Source: Mugil cephalus
Lineage: Eukaryota > Chordata > Actinopteri > Mugiliformes > Mugilidae
Length of the DNA: 64,000 bases
Reading direction: 5' to 3'
NCBI RefSeq assembly: GCF_022458985.1
Contig: NC_061783.1
Span: 14,949,913 to 15,013,912, forward strand
In this document: piece after piece, positions 48,416 through 61,125 of the stretch
Position numbering within the stretch: the first letter of the stretch is position 1
Layout of the letters: each line of letters starts with the position of its first letter
Position numbers and translations under genes: made by a program
The notes under the pieces: generated by a model
Told to the model about the DNA's origin: nothing
Database searches by the model: none
What the model saw: only the letters and a program-made list of their open reading frames with translations

Positions 48416-51400
48416 TCACTTATAGGAGTTGGCTTTATGTTTCGGCAAGAAGTTGAAATTCTTCGGTACAGGTCCGAGCAGCATTTCACTGGAAAGGAGT
48501 AAAAAACATATATTGTTATAAAAAGTTATAATCACAACATGCATTGATTTAATCATTTCATTTAGTCAAGTTTCATTTTGAATTCTTGCAGGTTTTAGAT
48601 AGTTTCCTCCTCACCTTATCCTGACCCAGTCCCCAACGTTTTGACTGGCCATGAGTGTCTCCAAATAGTTCCTGCCCATGTAGTACGGAGGCCTCTCGTT
48701 AATCTTCTGAGGCACTCGCTCCAGCAGGCCAACAGGAATATATCTTTAAAAAAAAAAAAAAGATGGAAGACGATGTGGAGCCAATGTTTGATTTCTCTCC
48801 AGTCTACTTCACTAATTAACTGGGTGCAGGTGAAATTCCAGATGCAGGTGTGGCAGTTTTAAATTGACAGTTGTATCTTGAGGCCAGCTGGGGCTACTAA
48901 CGCAGTATATGCAAACAGAAATATCAAGATGGGTCAAATAGCAAGTCATGAATATTGCTTGCACATAGCAGAAGAAATACACGTTATCCCTCACCTGCAC
49001 ATGAAGGAGAGCCATTCCAGCATGAAGCTGCGGGTCTTCTCCACGCCTCGCGTGTCGGAGCCCCAGTGCTCCAGGCCAAAGTTGGTGAAATCCTTGAGGA
49101 TGTCCAGACGCTCGCTGGACGAGATGTCCCAGTGTCTGCTCTCCTTTATCTCGGTGAAGAGCCACGGTTTAATGAGGGCACCCCTGATGACATGCAATCA
49201 CAAGAAAAGTCAAACCTGTGATTTTGATTTAATATTTTATTCTGGTGTATATTCCAGTTCAGCTCTAGTTGAGATATGCCCCCCACACATAAATTATAAT
49301 TACACTCAGATATTGGATGAGAGTAAGTTTCTAAACAACTTTAAGCAACCCTCAGTTTCATTGAGGTAACATAAACCACAAATGTGCTTAGAAAGTGAAA
49401 CCATTTCAACCTGTCATTTAAAAAGAGAAGGGCGTCTGTCAATCATTTCAACTACATATGTTATGAACTGGTTGTGAGATATTTTTCTTATTTGTTTTGA
49501 ACGCCAACCTTGCAATCATGATACCAGAAACTCCGGTCTCTCTCGCTCTCATGGCATCCTCATAGGACAGAATGTCTCCATTGCCTGCAACAATGAAAAC
49601 AAAGTCACCTTAGGTCATCAGATCACTAGTGTTAAATTAATGGATGAATGGAAGAAAGGAAGCATGCAAACACAACACAGCAAAACACTATTTAATTCAG
49701 CAGTTTATATTTAGTAACCCACGTACCAAAAAGTGGGATGGGGCTTGCCAGCTTAGAACATGTGGAGATGTAGTCCCAGTCAGCTAACTTTGTGTAGCGC
49801 TGCTCCCTGGACCGGCCATGCAGCTGCAACACACACACAGGAGGAAGTATATTATAAAATAATATGTATGACTGATGGGTGCTCGTAAAAAACCTGCCAT
49901 ATGACATATCATAAGAGCGTAAGTAATGGCATTTGTTTTTGTGCTTCTACTAATAGAAGACTTACTGTGATCATGGAAACGCCCCAATTCTTCATCTCTG
50001 GAATGAGCTTGTGTGCTATGTTGGACTTCTCCTGAACACCAGTGCGGATCTTGACTGTTAAAGGGACATCGAGGACCTTCAGGAAGGAAAAACATATTCT
50101 TTTCTTTTCTCCTTTCATTTTTACATGTAATCCAAGCCACAGAAACACGCTGCCTTCATGGCACAAATTGTTCATTCACTCCTCAACTTTCAAAACATTA
50201 CCCACACAATAAATATCGCTTTACGTCAGGTAAGAATACTTACATAATTCATTCCTTTGATTATTTGTTCAAACTTTCTGGTACGCGTCATCAAGCCGCA
50301 GCCACCGCCCTGATGGGGGAAAGCAAACAGAGACCATCTGTTAGAGAGTTTTACATTGACGTTTAATATCTCGTGTTAAATGCCAGCAACTCTTGCTTTC
50401 CTGATGAATTATAAAACAAATTTAACTGTAAAGCTGTCACTCATAGGACTGTATTGTTTTTACTTAACCTGGGCTCCCTTATTTACTTGCACAGAATTTT
50501 GTCAGTGGGACTGGAGGAAAAACAGCTTTGTTATCTCGGAGTTCACCCTCGGGTTCAAGAAGAACACATATTGGTTTCAGTTTATGGAGGTTCCTAATGG
50601 GACCATGGAGGACACTAGGCATAGCTCGAAACTCTCAGTTCATTACCATGAACTGTGTAAATAAAAGTCTGTTTAGAAACAGATGGAGGTATATAAGCTA
50701 GAAAGGTCTGACGAGATTCATTTGTAAATCCTTCCAACTGCGGCACATGTATATTTAGTTGCTTCAATTTATGCTGCCTAGAGGGATTATAAACTAGACA
50801 AGGTTAGATAAGAATTTACCTTCTTGTAAACGAGATCAATGGGACATCCAGAGTTGATGTCCACAAAGTCGACGTCGGCGTTGTTGTTAATGAGCTCTGC
50901 GCACCTCGTCATGGTGTCCGGGAAACAACCCTCCACCTAGAGACACAATTCAGACTTCAGAAGGGAGGCCAGCCTCACGGAAATATAGTCACTGACGAAA
51001 ACCTTAACATATGTTAACGTCACTCAAAAATACTGCCTTGGTGCAAGGTTACGAGTTTGGATAGTTAAAAGCAATGTTGTCACCTGGACACCGAAGAGAT
51101 CTTCACTTTCATGCCTCTTTAACAGGGCCCACTCTGACTGTTGCCCCTGCAGCAGGTTTGTGCACATGGCCATCTCACCGCAGGTTATGTCTGCACCGAA
51201 GCGTTTGCACACACGACGGAAAGGAAGATTTCCACACTGAGCAAAGAAAATATATTCAGTCCGATAACAATTAAATTTTTACAGTTCTTTTAATTAATTA
51301 AATATGTTGCGACATTTAAGTGCATCTACTATTAGTTGTGTTATTCACAGCTGACTGATAGTACTTACGGTTGTTAGAGGAGCCAGGTACAGCTTGTCTT

Positions 51401-53628
51401 GGAAGTCCACCTTCAAAACAGCAAACAAATGGTTTTGGGTGACATGATTGTTTTTTTCTTTATCCAGGGATAATGAACAGTTTAAACAAGGAGTTTGGGT
51501 GAAACATACTTTCTTCTTTTCACTTGGGCGCAACTTGATGACATCTGCGTCAGTCAGTGGGCCAATAGTCTTGACCGGAGACGGTTTATCTTCCCCAGCC
51601 TGCAGCTAGTCACAAATCAAACATACTATTAATATTCCACGAAACATAATTCTTCTGCTCACTTTAAGACAACAGGAGTTAATGTTCTGAGTAGAAGTTT
51701 GTACCTGTTCTTCGGTAGAAAGATGCTGCTTTTCTTCTGCTGGAGCTGCACAAGCATTTCCTGGGTGAATAAAAGTCCATTATATTATAATTAAATCTGT
51801 TAAGTTGTATTATGGGATATGTAGTACATCAGGCTTTTAAAAGGAAGAAAAAGCTGCATTAGTTTATAATATTTTAACTGTAATGTATGAGTTTGAGTTT
51901 ATGATAGGAGCTAAATCAATACTTTTGACTTAAATTCTTACAATACAAAAGGCAGCACTCTTTACAAATCGATAATCTTGTTGTAAACCTTTTGTCTCCT
52001 CTTACCATTCCCTTGCTGTCCTTTTTTATCTTTGTCGTTTGACAGTGTCTTCAGGTACTCTGCTGACTTCTTGAAGGGTACCGAACGCTTCCTCAGGCGA
52101 TTCTGGAGGTCTTTACTCAAGCTGTTCTTCACAAAAGTTCTGCCTTCGAGCGTCTTGACCAGATCTGCCTTCTCCATGGTTGTGAAGTCGGGAGTAGTGT
52201 GTGCTTTGGCAAAGCGGCAGGAGAGACCATACATGCACTTTCCAAATGTTTCATAGAGGTAACAGCTTTCCCCGATGTCAGCGGGCTTAGAGGACAAGTA
52301 ATCTGCAATGTTGTGGTGAAAGTGGCATTTCTCTCCAAACGGGCATTCCCGCTTCTAAATGGAAATAGAAAAGTCACAACAATGATTATCGGTTGACAAC
52401 CATCAAAATGTGAATTCAGCGTTTATAAATGGTGAATTAGAGCTTCTTACCTGGAGGACTGAGAGACAAAGTCGTTTTTCATCATAAGTGGTAGGCTTCG
52501 TGTGCGGCCTTGACTTATTCTGTCCCCGAAGACGTTTACCATCTGGTTTTCCTGTGTTAGTACTATCTTCAGAGTCCAGTTTGAGCTTTTTAGACTCGGG
52601 TTCCTCCACGGCCGCCTCATTCGTCTCATGAGACGTCTCATTTTCAGTGGCACCGTCTCCTTTTGGGCCCTGCCACTCTGAGTCTACAAAGCCATGAAAT
52701 TTTTCTTTGGTCGTTAGGAATCTGCAAATGCAACGACATCAACAAAACAAAAACAAACTCAATTACACCAGCTGTTTTTGAGATGTACAACATAAGAGCT
52801 GAAAACAGTAGATGTGCCCTTCAGGAGTTTTAGTATGGACCATATTTATTTATGAAAACAGACTTAGTGTAGATTAACATTTTAGCTCCACAATGAAATG
52901 ACACAGGTAGGGAAAAAAGTAAACAAATCATAGGCAACACTGGAAAAAATTATTAATCCTCTGGAAAACCAAATTGCTTTCTCTTTGTTAATTCTGTCTG
53001 TTGTACCAGTCCAAAATGTCTTATGCATAAACGGCATGAAGAGACAACTGGCCTGTTGTTCAATAAAAGTGAAGTGGAAGGAATTAGAGAGGCATTTTGT
53101 GAAATAATGCAACATGCTGCATTACCAAGTATCTTATTTGAACAAAGCTGTTATTTGTTATGCAGAATTGTAGCATCTTATTTAACAAATTCATATGGTT
53201 TCGTCATGACTCATTGGTAAATTTGCCAGCGATATAGTTTTGTAAGTAACCTGTAACACTGGTGCAAAATTTAAATCCACTATCTGTGCATTAAGCTAAG
53301 TGCCTTCGGTAGACTTTTTGCTGATGGGGTACTTCTCTTGGCTTCATCAGACAAAGCAGCAGCCACTGTGAAAACGTTGGGGGGTTGCGGTTCAGGATCT
53401 GCAATTGTTTTAAGTGTTCAAAGAGTTGCACTGATGGAAACGGGTGCATTCCTCCCTCTAGCTTTGGGAGACCCCTTAATCTGAATGGACACACAATAAC
53501 GCCCAATCTGGAGGGGAAAATGAATGCAGAGATTTAAAGCGTTAGTTAGTTCCTTACTCTGATTTGATGGAAGCTTGACCCTTTACAGGCGCGTCTGTCC
53601 ACTTTTCGACTGTTTCCTTCTCCGCCAT
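48416..53628 (-). CDS. dus3l: tRNA-dihydrouridine(47) synthase [NAD(P)+]-like
   Basis: FMN enzyme that reduces uridine to dihydrouridine at position 47 of tRNA (and some mRNA uridines), homologue of yeast Dus3. CDS exons: 53628-53558, 52721-52451, 52354-52006, 51760-51705, 51605-51510, 51410-51369, 51236-51084, 50936-50820, 50309-50244, 50076-49966, 49823-49727, 49584-49509, 49183-48995, 48743-48615, 48488-48416; phases close, giving 631 residues (human 650). The N-terminal part carries two CCCH fingers ([27 protein letters not shown]). The TIM barrel follows: [35 protein letters not shown], and the catalytic-Cys segment [19 protein letters not shown], then [13 protein letters not shown] and [18 protein letters not shown]. 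It ends [11 protein letters not shown], as in human DUS3L. A 5' UTR exon ends at 54135 (donor gtaaga) and joins at 53653. Confidence 0.96.
52722..53557 (-). other. dus3l intron 1
   Basis: 836 bp. A GC-richer block at about 53285-53510 stands out from AT-rich surroundings and carries a 71-codon minus-strand frame with no recognisable motif. It may be an old insertion, but no ends were found. Confidence 0.35.
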
Positions 53629-53653
53629 GACACCTTCAGTTTTCCCCTTTTTC

Positions 53654-55080
53654 TGAAACATTACAATACATTATTTTGAAATGAAACTGCAGCACATGCA
53701 CGCACAATAATTTCCTAATCCTGGACTGTGATTATAGTATAGTATGTACTGGTTTCCTACGTGGTTAATATGACTGTATCGTGCATCTTACTCTGTTGTG
53801 GTACATTTAACTGTACTCCAAAATACACGTAGGTTATTTAATTTAACTTAAATATAATTTGGCTGTATGCAGATGTGTTAGCAGTTCATATTAGCCGTTT
53901 AACTTACTCGTTATTTCTAATGTTGCCAAAGTAAACAGCTACAATAACATGCTGACTCCCAACTGTGAAGTTTACAGGAAATTCCTCGCTGTGCTAACAA
54001 GCTGGCATGCTCCGTTAGTCGCTAACTAACATTTGCATTTGACGCTTAATTGTGGCGCAATAAAGCTTAATTGTGGCACATTAAAGTCTACTCGGAAGTT
54101 AAAGTCAAAGAGAGCATTTCACTGCTGCTCTTACCCTAACAAGAGCTGCAACTCTCCGGCATCGTGAGGAAATGGTTGTGCATCTGCTTAGAGGCTCGTG
54201 GTGAACATGCTGCTGAACATTGGTTCCGCGTGACACAGTTTCTCTCGAAATCATTGTAATACCACTAATTCCTAATAATCCTAACAAATTCTTACAATTA
54301 CAAGTATGTGGTTGTTAGCAGACCATAGTCACCGTGAGTTTTATATGTCCACCGTGTACAGATGTTTCCTTATAAAAATCTCAACACCCCTCCAGTGGTG
54401 AAACATCTTCAAGAAAACTCAATCAAGGCCAGTCGAACCTAGTTGTAGCTTTGTTTTTGGATATACCATAACTTGGATTGTTGAGAATCTTCACAGACTC
54501 AGAATCTTAATGTAGGTCTATAGTCTATTGATGTAGTGTAAAAAGGATTACCCATATTAACTGCATCTGCATCAAACATGTCTTTGATATATTCCAATCT
54601 GTCATATGTTACACATCTTTTATATATTTAAAACAAATTATATAAATTATTACACAGTTATATAAGTGCAACACAGTTGTAACTATAAATGCAACATATA
54701 GTCAGATGCAATGCCTTTTTGTCACTTTTTTATTTCAGTCTTCACATGAAATGCTCCATTTTACTGACATACTTAGTACACACATGTATGTGAAATTTAA
54801 GAGTGTGCATTTTATGGGTCGTTGCAGGATAAAAAAAAATAGTTTTCTTCTTAAAACAAATAGATATTTGATGTCAAATGATGAAACTGAAACAGCAGCA
54901 GTGTTGATTAAAGCATTTTTGAAGCAAAAAATACAAAACCTTCACAAGATACCTGACCAAATATTTGGGGATTCTGGACAAAATCAGCAAAATGAAGACT
55001 TAACCATTTCCAAGACCAAAAGATACTCACCTACTAGTTCTATTGAAATGCTACTGGTTTTCATTACATGGTTTCTTAAA
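53654..55080. other. dus3l 5' region and 3' flank of mterf1
   Basis: Holds the dus3l 5' UTR exon (3' edge at 54135) and its promoter, probably near 54200-54260. From 54300 to the mterf1 poly(A) signal the sequence is AT-rich, with no supported gene. Confidence 0.45.
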
Positions 55081-55092
55081 ACATGAAATCTG

Positions 55093-55098
55093 TTTATT
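55093..55098 (-). terminator. Poly(A) signal of mterf1
   Basis: AATAAA on the minus strand, about 76 nt after the TAG stop. Confidence 0.5.
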
Positions 55099-55173
55099 CT
55101 GAAGATCAAGGAAATTAAGCATTCACCATTACTGCATGTAACATTATATGGAGCTGCTGTATGTTTAGCTCTG

Positions 55174-56325
55174 CTATTTGGCACCAAGTTTTTCAATCTT
55201 CAAATCAAACCGTTTTTTACTACAGTCCAGGATGTTGATGCCATTCTTCTGGAAGTCATATCCCATTTTATGCAGAATCTCTAGTCGCCCTGTAATGTTC
55301 AGTGTGCTGTAGTCTAAAACCCTTGGCTTCTCCAGTATCTGCTGCATTGTTATTCTTCCTTTTAGAAGGCAATCAATTTTAGTTTTCAGTGTTTCTGATC
55401 CAATGTAGAGAATCATTGGATAGCTGATGACCACTTTTATTATGGCATTTTTATGACAGCCGTGTGAAACCATCTTCTGCTGAAGGCTGTTAAAGTTTTT
55501 TTTTATATAGTCAGTGGCAAGGTCCAGAATTTCTGACCCATTGCCTTGTAGAAGATCCAGCATTTCTGCATCATTCAGCTTCAAAGAGGCTTTCAAGTAA
55601 TCGATGTTTGCCCTGACTCTCTTGGTGCTTCTGATGAGAATGTAGAGGTTTTTCAATATGATGCTCTTTGCAAACTCCTCTGGGTTTGTTCCACCAAACT
55701 CTACACAGATGTCTTCCAAAAATTCCAGCATTTGCCTGTTGAGCGCTACACTGTTGGAGAATGTTCGCGGGGCTGCGGTCAGCAGCCGATGAAGGTCTTT
55801 GACATCCAGTCCCAGCGAGATCAGAAAATCTATGTTCTTTTCCAGGTTCTCATTATCACTGGTCCGGAAGAAAGACTCAGGCGAGCGAGCCAGGATGCTC
55901 ACAATTTCTGCATCTGTCTTGAAGATTTTTCTCCACAGCGTCCAGCGTTGCTCCAATTGCACGTGGGAACGGATTATAGCACGGGGATAACGGGTTATTA
56001 TGCTTGCAATTTCTTTGTTTGTAGCACCTTTTCCTAGTAGGAACTGAGCAACGTCTCGCTCATTGGTGATGGGTTTACGAAGCACGCCGGGTTGACGCTG
56101 GCGCACCATCTTCACGTCAACTCCCATGAGATTCAAGTTCTTAAGCAGAGATTCATTCTCTGGGTTTGGTGGTGATTTTGGCTCATTATCACTTGCAGAA
56201 GCAATGGAAAGCCTCCTGGGTAGGCAGGCTAATGCTAACTGTACAGGAACGAGCCCAAAGCTGCGCTGAAATGTCCCTGATCGATGGAGGCCGAGGAGGG
56301 TTCTCACTCCAGCAACTGCTGCCAT
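55174..56325 (-). CDS. mterf1: Mitochondrial transcription termination factor 1
   Basis: mTERF-family protein that binds mitochondrial DNA downstream of 16S rRNA and terminates heavy-strand transcripts. The CDS lies in one exon. The frame stays open upstream to 56433, but I chose the ATG at 56325 (MAAVAGVRTLLGLHRS): the upstream stretch is intron ending in a clear acceptor (ttacttt..ctttttag at about 56379), which leaves a 53-nt 5' UTR in this exon. The product is 383 residues (human 399). An N-terminal Arg-rich, mitochondrial-targeting-like stretch is followed by repeated mTERF motifs, with strong matches to human MTERF1 (ITRYPRAI, LARSPESFFR, LLTAAPRTFSNS, ILDLATDY, EKPRVLDYS). The neighbour akap9 also flanks MTERF1 in human. 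AATAAA (minus) at 55093-55098 is the likely poly(A) signal. Confidence 0.94.
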   Translation of the reverse strand: MAAVAGVRTLLGLHRSGTFQRSFGLVPVQLALACLPRRLSIASASDNEPKSPPNPENESLLKNLNLMGVDVKMVRQRQPGVLRKPITNERDVAQFLLGKGATNKEIASIITRYPRAIIRSHVQLEQRWTLWRKIFKTDAEIVSILARSPESFFRTSDNENLEKNIDFLISLGLDVKDLHRLLTAAPRTFSNSVALNRQMLEFLEDICVEFGGTNPEEFAKSIILKNLYILIRSTKRVRANIDYLKASLKLNDAEMLDLLQGNGSEILDLATDYIKKNFNSLQQKMVSHGCHKNAIIKVVISYPMILYIGSETLKTKIDCLLKGRITMQQILEKPRVLDYSTLNITGRLEILHKMGYDFQKNGINILDCSKKRFDLKIEKLGAK

Positions 56326-56379
56326 TGTTTTAAATGAGAAGGACCACAGTGTAACATCACCGCTCGGCTTCAATGTGAC

Positions 56380-59300
56380 TAAAAGAAAGTAAAACCAAAA
56401 ATAAAATATAATTAGTAGAATGTCAACAGGCAAATAGTCGAAAACCTACCTACCACAGACTTCAATTAAAGTGATGTCTTTAAGGACATACAATATATCA
56501 AACCGTACTGATAACAAGTAGATAGATTGGATTGACAGATAGATAGTTTATTTGAAGCAAAGTTGAGGCCAGAACATGTTTAGTATTCATGCTCCTTACT
56601 GTATTATTTACAACACAGAATACAACTGATAAACATCTTTCTGCTACGCTCATATTTTGGATATTAATTTGTACATAAAGCAACTTTTATTAATCGCGGA
56701 ATGGTTGAAAGCGAAGCCCAAACGAGCAAGAAGTCACGACTGTTACAGATTAGACGATACACAATATATCACGAACATATTAAAGCTTGTAGACCTCATA
56801 CCATACAGCAGATTTGGATTACCAGCGTGTTAAGGACATGGGTATTTTTGACGACCCTGTCTCAACCCGGAAACATAAACTTTGAAAGCCTCAACGTGAA
56901 TTCATTCATTCATTCATTGAGCAGCAGCGCCCCCTAGAGGTTCGGAGTTTGAAGTAGTTTTCTTCTGATCACTTTCAGCCACAAGATGGAAGCAAAAGTC
57001 TTCAATTTAAAGTAAAGAAAAAAGGTTCGTGAGATTGTTAGGTGAACTTAAAATAAGATAAAGCACGAATAAATCTATATACGACACACTTTGAATTAAT
57101 TACATTAGATTAAAAAATAAAAATAATAGCAGTACCTTAAATACTGTAGATACTGTATCTGATGTTCAGCACCTTCACTGGGATGTGTGCTGGTGGAGAT
57201 ATTATGTATTTATTTATTATAATTGTATTTATATTAAAATATATATACATATATATATTATTTTTTGTTACAATGCAGAATCAATGTGTATGTTTTACAC
57301 ACAAGCTTTCACAGTTTAAAAATGTTTAATAATGAACTCTAGATTGTAGATCATTGGCCTTCTGGTTGCATGCATTAATAGTTAATGTTGTCTCAGCCAC
57401 AGCAGGAATACCAGAGAGCATTTACCATATGTTGTGGCTCATAGCCTGGCACCGAAAAAACTACTGACCCATTGCCTCTCTTTCCCGATGAGTCCCTGCA
57501 CTTATGAATATTTCAACACAGCACAGTGATATCGTCATTATGCAAAGGAGCTTTCACCCTGCAGCTGGAAGATTGAGGTGACTGGCGTGTTAGTCAAAAT
57601 AGCGTCCTTCTTAATGGGCTGGACAGGCAGACAGTTGTATTTGTGTCAGCAATCAAGAGGACACAGTTAAATTTCCATCAATACGCACTTCTGTTCTTCT
57701 GAAACTCATCCCAAACACTCGCCATTTGCATAATGATGTGTTTTTCTCTGTTTCATTTGTATGTACGGCAAATAATGAGCAGAGACAAAGTAATCTTCTG
57801 CTCATAAAGGCAAATATTCACACGATTTGCATACATTGCTGCTTCCATGGCCATCTCTTGTTCTCAGCTGACATTACAATCAGCTAAACCACACGCAGTA
57901 TAACGTAATATAAGTCATTCATTTCTCTGCCATTGCACACATTTGGCCCATGCTTTGCCTCTTTTGTAGCAAGGATCAACAAAATACAACGTGTTGCTCT
58001 TTGCAGCACACATGAAAAACAAAACTAGATCAATAAAAATATATACAGTGTGTCTACTGTAAACATACAGTAGGCACGCTGTATAAATACACTGCAATTT
58101 CACATTTATTTAGTAAATTTTCAAATAAATTGCACACCTAATAGCAGAGGAAAGATAGAAGAGTATTTTATGTGTAGTGGTTTATATCCTTTCCCATCTT
58201 GAAAGCTTTTCATCAAGTAACTGATTTACTGCAACATTTCCTTTTCACTGGGACTGATATAAGAACTGAATCAAGAACCAAGGTTGTATCTGTAATAAAC
58301 TGGATTAAAATTATACTCAGTGTCTTCAGTGTCTCTGAAATTTAGCCCTGTGAGGCTCTAATTAGTTTTATTTTTTGAACTTAATAAACCGTGCGTATAT
58401 ATCTCCGCTGTGTCTCTCATTTCTCCCAGCCACACTCTTATCAAAAGCTTATGTAAATGATGTTTCTTTTATAATCACATCTCTAATGTATTAACTGCCT
58501 CTGTTCCCCTGAACCTTTTAAAAGCATGAATCTGTTCCTAAATATGCATGCTGTTGTGTTTTTAATAGTGCATGGAATCGGGCCCTGACCCAACTGTTGT
58601 GGTCTATACTCGGTAAAGTTGCTCGGGTAACTGCAGACACAGTACTCCCCGGGCGAATCAATAATTTAGAAAGCGCCGCAACTTTCGAACGCTCGCTCTG
58701 TGGTTCCCGTAGACGCTGTTGAACAAACGGCGAGTGTTCACGGGGGATATCACGTTGGTGAGAATGTCCAAAAGAAGATGGGTGGAATTCAAGATCTGCC
58801 AGACCATAAGTTGTTCGGCTCCCGTCAGCAGACGACACAGAGCTTCATCTCCTGCTGCAGCTGGTATGTTTCAAATCAACTAACTGAAGAAGTAGAATAG
58901 AAACTTGGAATTTTTTTTTTTGTGTTCTCTATGAAAAGCCCAGGTTTTATAAAAAGCTATGTTGAGTCACAAGAAAACTGTAGACTATGGGAATACTTTG
59001 TTTGATGCTTGGACATGGAAACTTCCTGGGACTTGGGTTTTAACTTCCAGAATTTAAATGATACAAACTCTCAAATATTACGTGTATATTTTGGAGACTT
59101 TATATTTTACATTTATCTGATTTTAGGGTAAATTTAAATATCACTTTAACAGAGTAATATTCATAGCAATGTGGAATATGCCAAAAATGTAACAAGCACA
59201 ATTGAATGAACGAAGAATGTGCAATTTTTGTTTTATGATAATATGAATAATTTGTAGTGATAGTAATTTATTAAGCAAATTGTAAAACAAATATGGCACA

Positions 59301-60775
59301 AACTTGTAAAAAAAACCTCAATATTTCTAAAATCGTACGAAAAGCTCAGATTATTCAAAGTATTATGGCTTTGCAATGCGTCTCACGTCTTCCATTTGAT
59401 CATTTGATAAAAGAATTAAAAATGACAGTGCAATAACACAGCGTGACTATCATGCTAGTCTCCGCTCTATTACGTAGAAAATGTCAGAAAAGAAGTATTC
59501 ACTTCACATACTATACTGTGTTTTAATTAATTCTAAACCTTTTGTAAAGATGGCGCCTGTGAATAAAGTGGTATCCATCCCTTTCTTCACCACCCCCCAT
59601 CTGTCTTCGAAACTGATGCCAGCCTCTTATGTTACCTGCAGTGGCATTTACCCAACACAGCTGAAATGTTTCCTTATCAAGGAGGTTGTTGGATATGTGC
59701 CTAGAATAGCCTAATCAGACAGTTGTGCCGTAGGATCTGAGGCGATGGCTGAAGCCTTTATTATCAGAAAACAGCTTTGAAATGAAAATGTTTAGTGGGT
59801 AAAAAAGAAAACTCTCAACTGGGACGGCTCTGGCAACCTCTCCTCCCGTTACCATAGAAACTGAGCAGACGTTTTAGGCTGAATTCAGACTGCACAAAAC
59901 ACAGCGAGATTTATGACATTGACATCAAAACATCTTGCTGTTGTTACCAAATATTAAGAAAGAAATTATAGTCATCATACCTGAACTAATGTTACATGAA
60001 TACAGGGAGCAGGGATCCTGCCATGACATATTATTTTTCCAAACCTCAGAGGCTGGGGATTTTTAGACAGTCAAGTCAGTCTATAATGTTTAGGCCACTG
60101 TGATGGACTTTACATTAATACGGGTGCACTGGAGATACATGTACCTCCACTTAAAGACAATTTATACCTTTACTATAGGGAAAAACATTGACCTTTTATT
60201 TGTCAACTATGCTTTTCCAAATGAGACATGACATGCAAAACACGTGAGTTAAAATGTAACTACAACAGTTACAAATGTAACTGTAAAATAATATACAGTG
60301 TGTAAAAGTGTCTCCATCTTGACTTAAAATGCAATTTACACGTTAATCCATCTATAGCACTGCAGACGTATATGTGACAAATATAATAGCACTCCGAATA
60401 TTTCAATTTTACATAATGAAATGTTCACTTGATATTTTAAGCATTTTTGTGCAATAAGATAGTCCATTTTAGTACAGAGTCAAACTGATCCAAGACATAT
60501 TTTATTCGAGTTTAACCCAGAAGATTGTTTTCATTAAAGTCCTAAATCTGACAAATCTGACAAATCTGACAAATCTGCAAGCAACATTTAAGAGATCAGA
60601 AGTAGAATAGGAAATATGTGTATTAACATAAATGTATCTAGCTAATTTGACGATTATTTAATGAAAAAAATAGTTTTTTGCTAAAGTATAATTCAGAATA
60701 GTGTATTTTTATATATATCATCAAAAAATAAAATAAGTTTAAGTGAAAGAGCTCAAAAACCTTTTCAAAATTTAT
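56380..60775. other. Intergenic region between mterf1 and akap9
   Basis: The mterf1 5' UTR exon probably lies near 56465-56700. The remainder is mostly AT-rich (for example 57200-57260) with no supported gene. Two items stand out: a CpG-rich block at about 58580-58860, and a short tandem array of ctgacaaat units at 60546-60577. Confidence 0.45.
60546..60577. repeat. Short tandem array, 9-bp unit
   Basis: About three and a half copies of ctgacaaat in a row. Confidence 0.7.
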
Positions 60776-60839
60776 CAAAATTGTCTGGTCTGTACGATGA
60801 GTGGTGATATTTCGGACAGCACTCGAAGGCACCCATGGA

Positions 60840-61077
60840 GGAATGTCAGTGGGCGTGGCTGTGAAGGCACCTACGCGACGTCATCGTGGATGGGTCTCAT
60901 GTTTACGTGGAAAACATGGCGGCGGACTACCAGCAAGGAGACAGCTAGTGACTGCGAGTGGAAGCGAGCTAGACACCGGACAAGAAATATTTCTCCGTTA
61001 GCGTTTAGATTTTTTTTTCTTTCTGATATCTCGTATGAAGCAACTTCCCTCTTGTCTCAGCCACAGGGACGACGGTG
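60840..61077 (+). promoter_or_regulatory. akap9 CpG-rich promoter and 5' UTR
   Basis: GC-rich and CpG-rich against AT-rich flanks. Contains a GC/Krueppel-like box gggcgtggc (60851-60859), a CRE core gacgtca (60877-60883) and a YY1-like aacatggcggc (60914-60924). There is no TATA box. This is the usual housekeeping promoter type. A ten-codon upstream frame (60916-60948) precedes the main start. Confidence 0.6.
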
Positions 61078-61125
61078 ATGGAGGACGAGGAGAGGCAAAA
61101 GAAGCTGGAGGCCGGCAAAGCAAAG
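61078..61125 (+). CDS. akap9: A-kinase anchor protein 9, first coding exon (partial gene)
   Basis: Encodes MEDEERQKKLEAGKAK, identical as far as I recall to the first 16 residues of human AKAP9 (AKAP350/AKAP450/CG-NAP), a giant coiled-coil scaffold at the centrosome and Golgi that binds PKA and nucleates microtubules. The exon ends in a good donor (AAG|gtatga) in phase 0. At least 2.87 kb of intron follows to the window end, so the rest of the gene lies beyond. Its head-to-head position with minus-strand mterf1 matches the human 7q21 arrangement, which makes a 16-codon call credible. Confidence 0.88.

Noticed and set aside
53291-53506. 71-codon minus-strand frame in dus3l intron 1
   Set aside because: It has no motif and lies inside a well-supported intron. 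It may be part of an old insertion, but no ends were visible.
54706-55086. 126-codon plus-strand frame downstream of mterf1
   Set aside because: AT-rich composition, no recognisable domain, no promoter or splice context; it lies in the mterf1 3' flank.
56326-56433. N-terminal extension of the mterf1 frame (MPVDILLIIFYFWF)
   Set aside because: The extension is AT-rich, crosses a strong splice acceptor (ctttttag) and reads as intron plus 5' UTR. The targeting-like MAAVAGVRTLLG start is preferred.
58518-58838. 106-codon minus-strand frame
   Set aside because: Its length is explained by the CpG-rich block, which is poor in stops; no family resemblance or splice signals. Kept only as a CpG-island observation.
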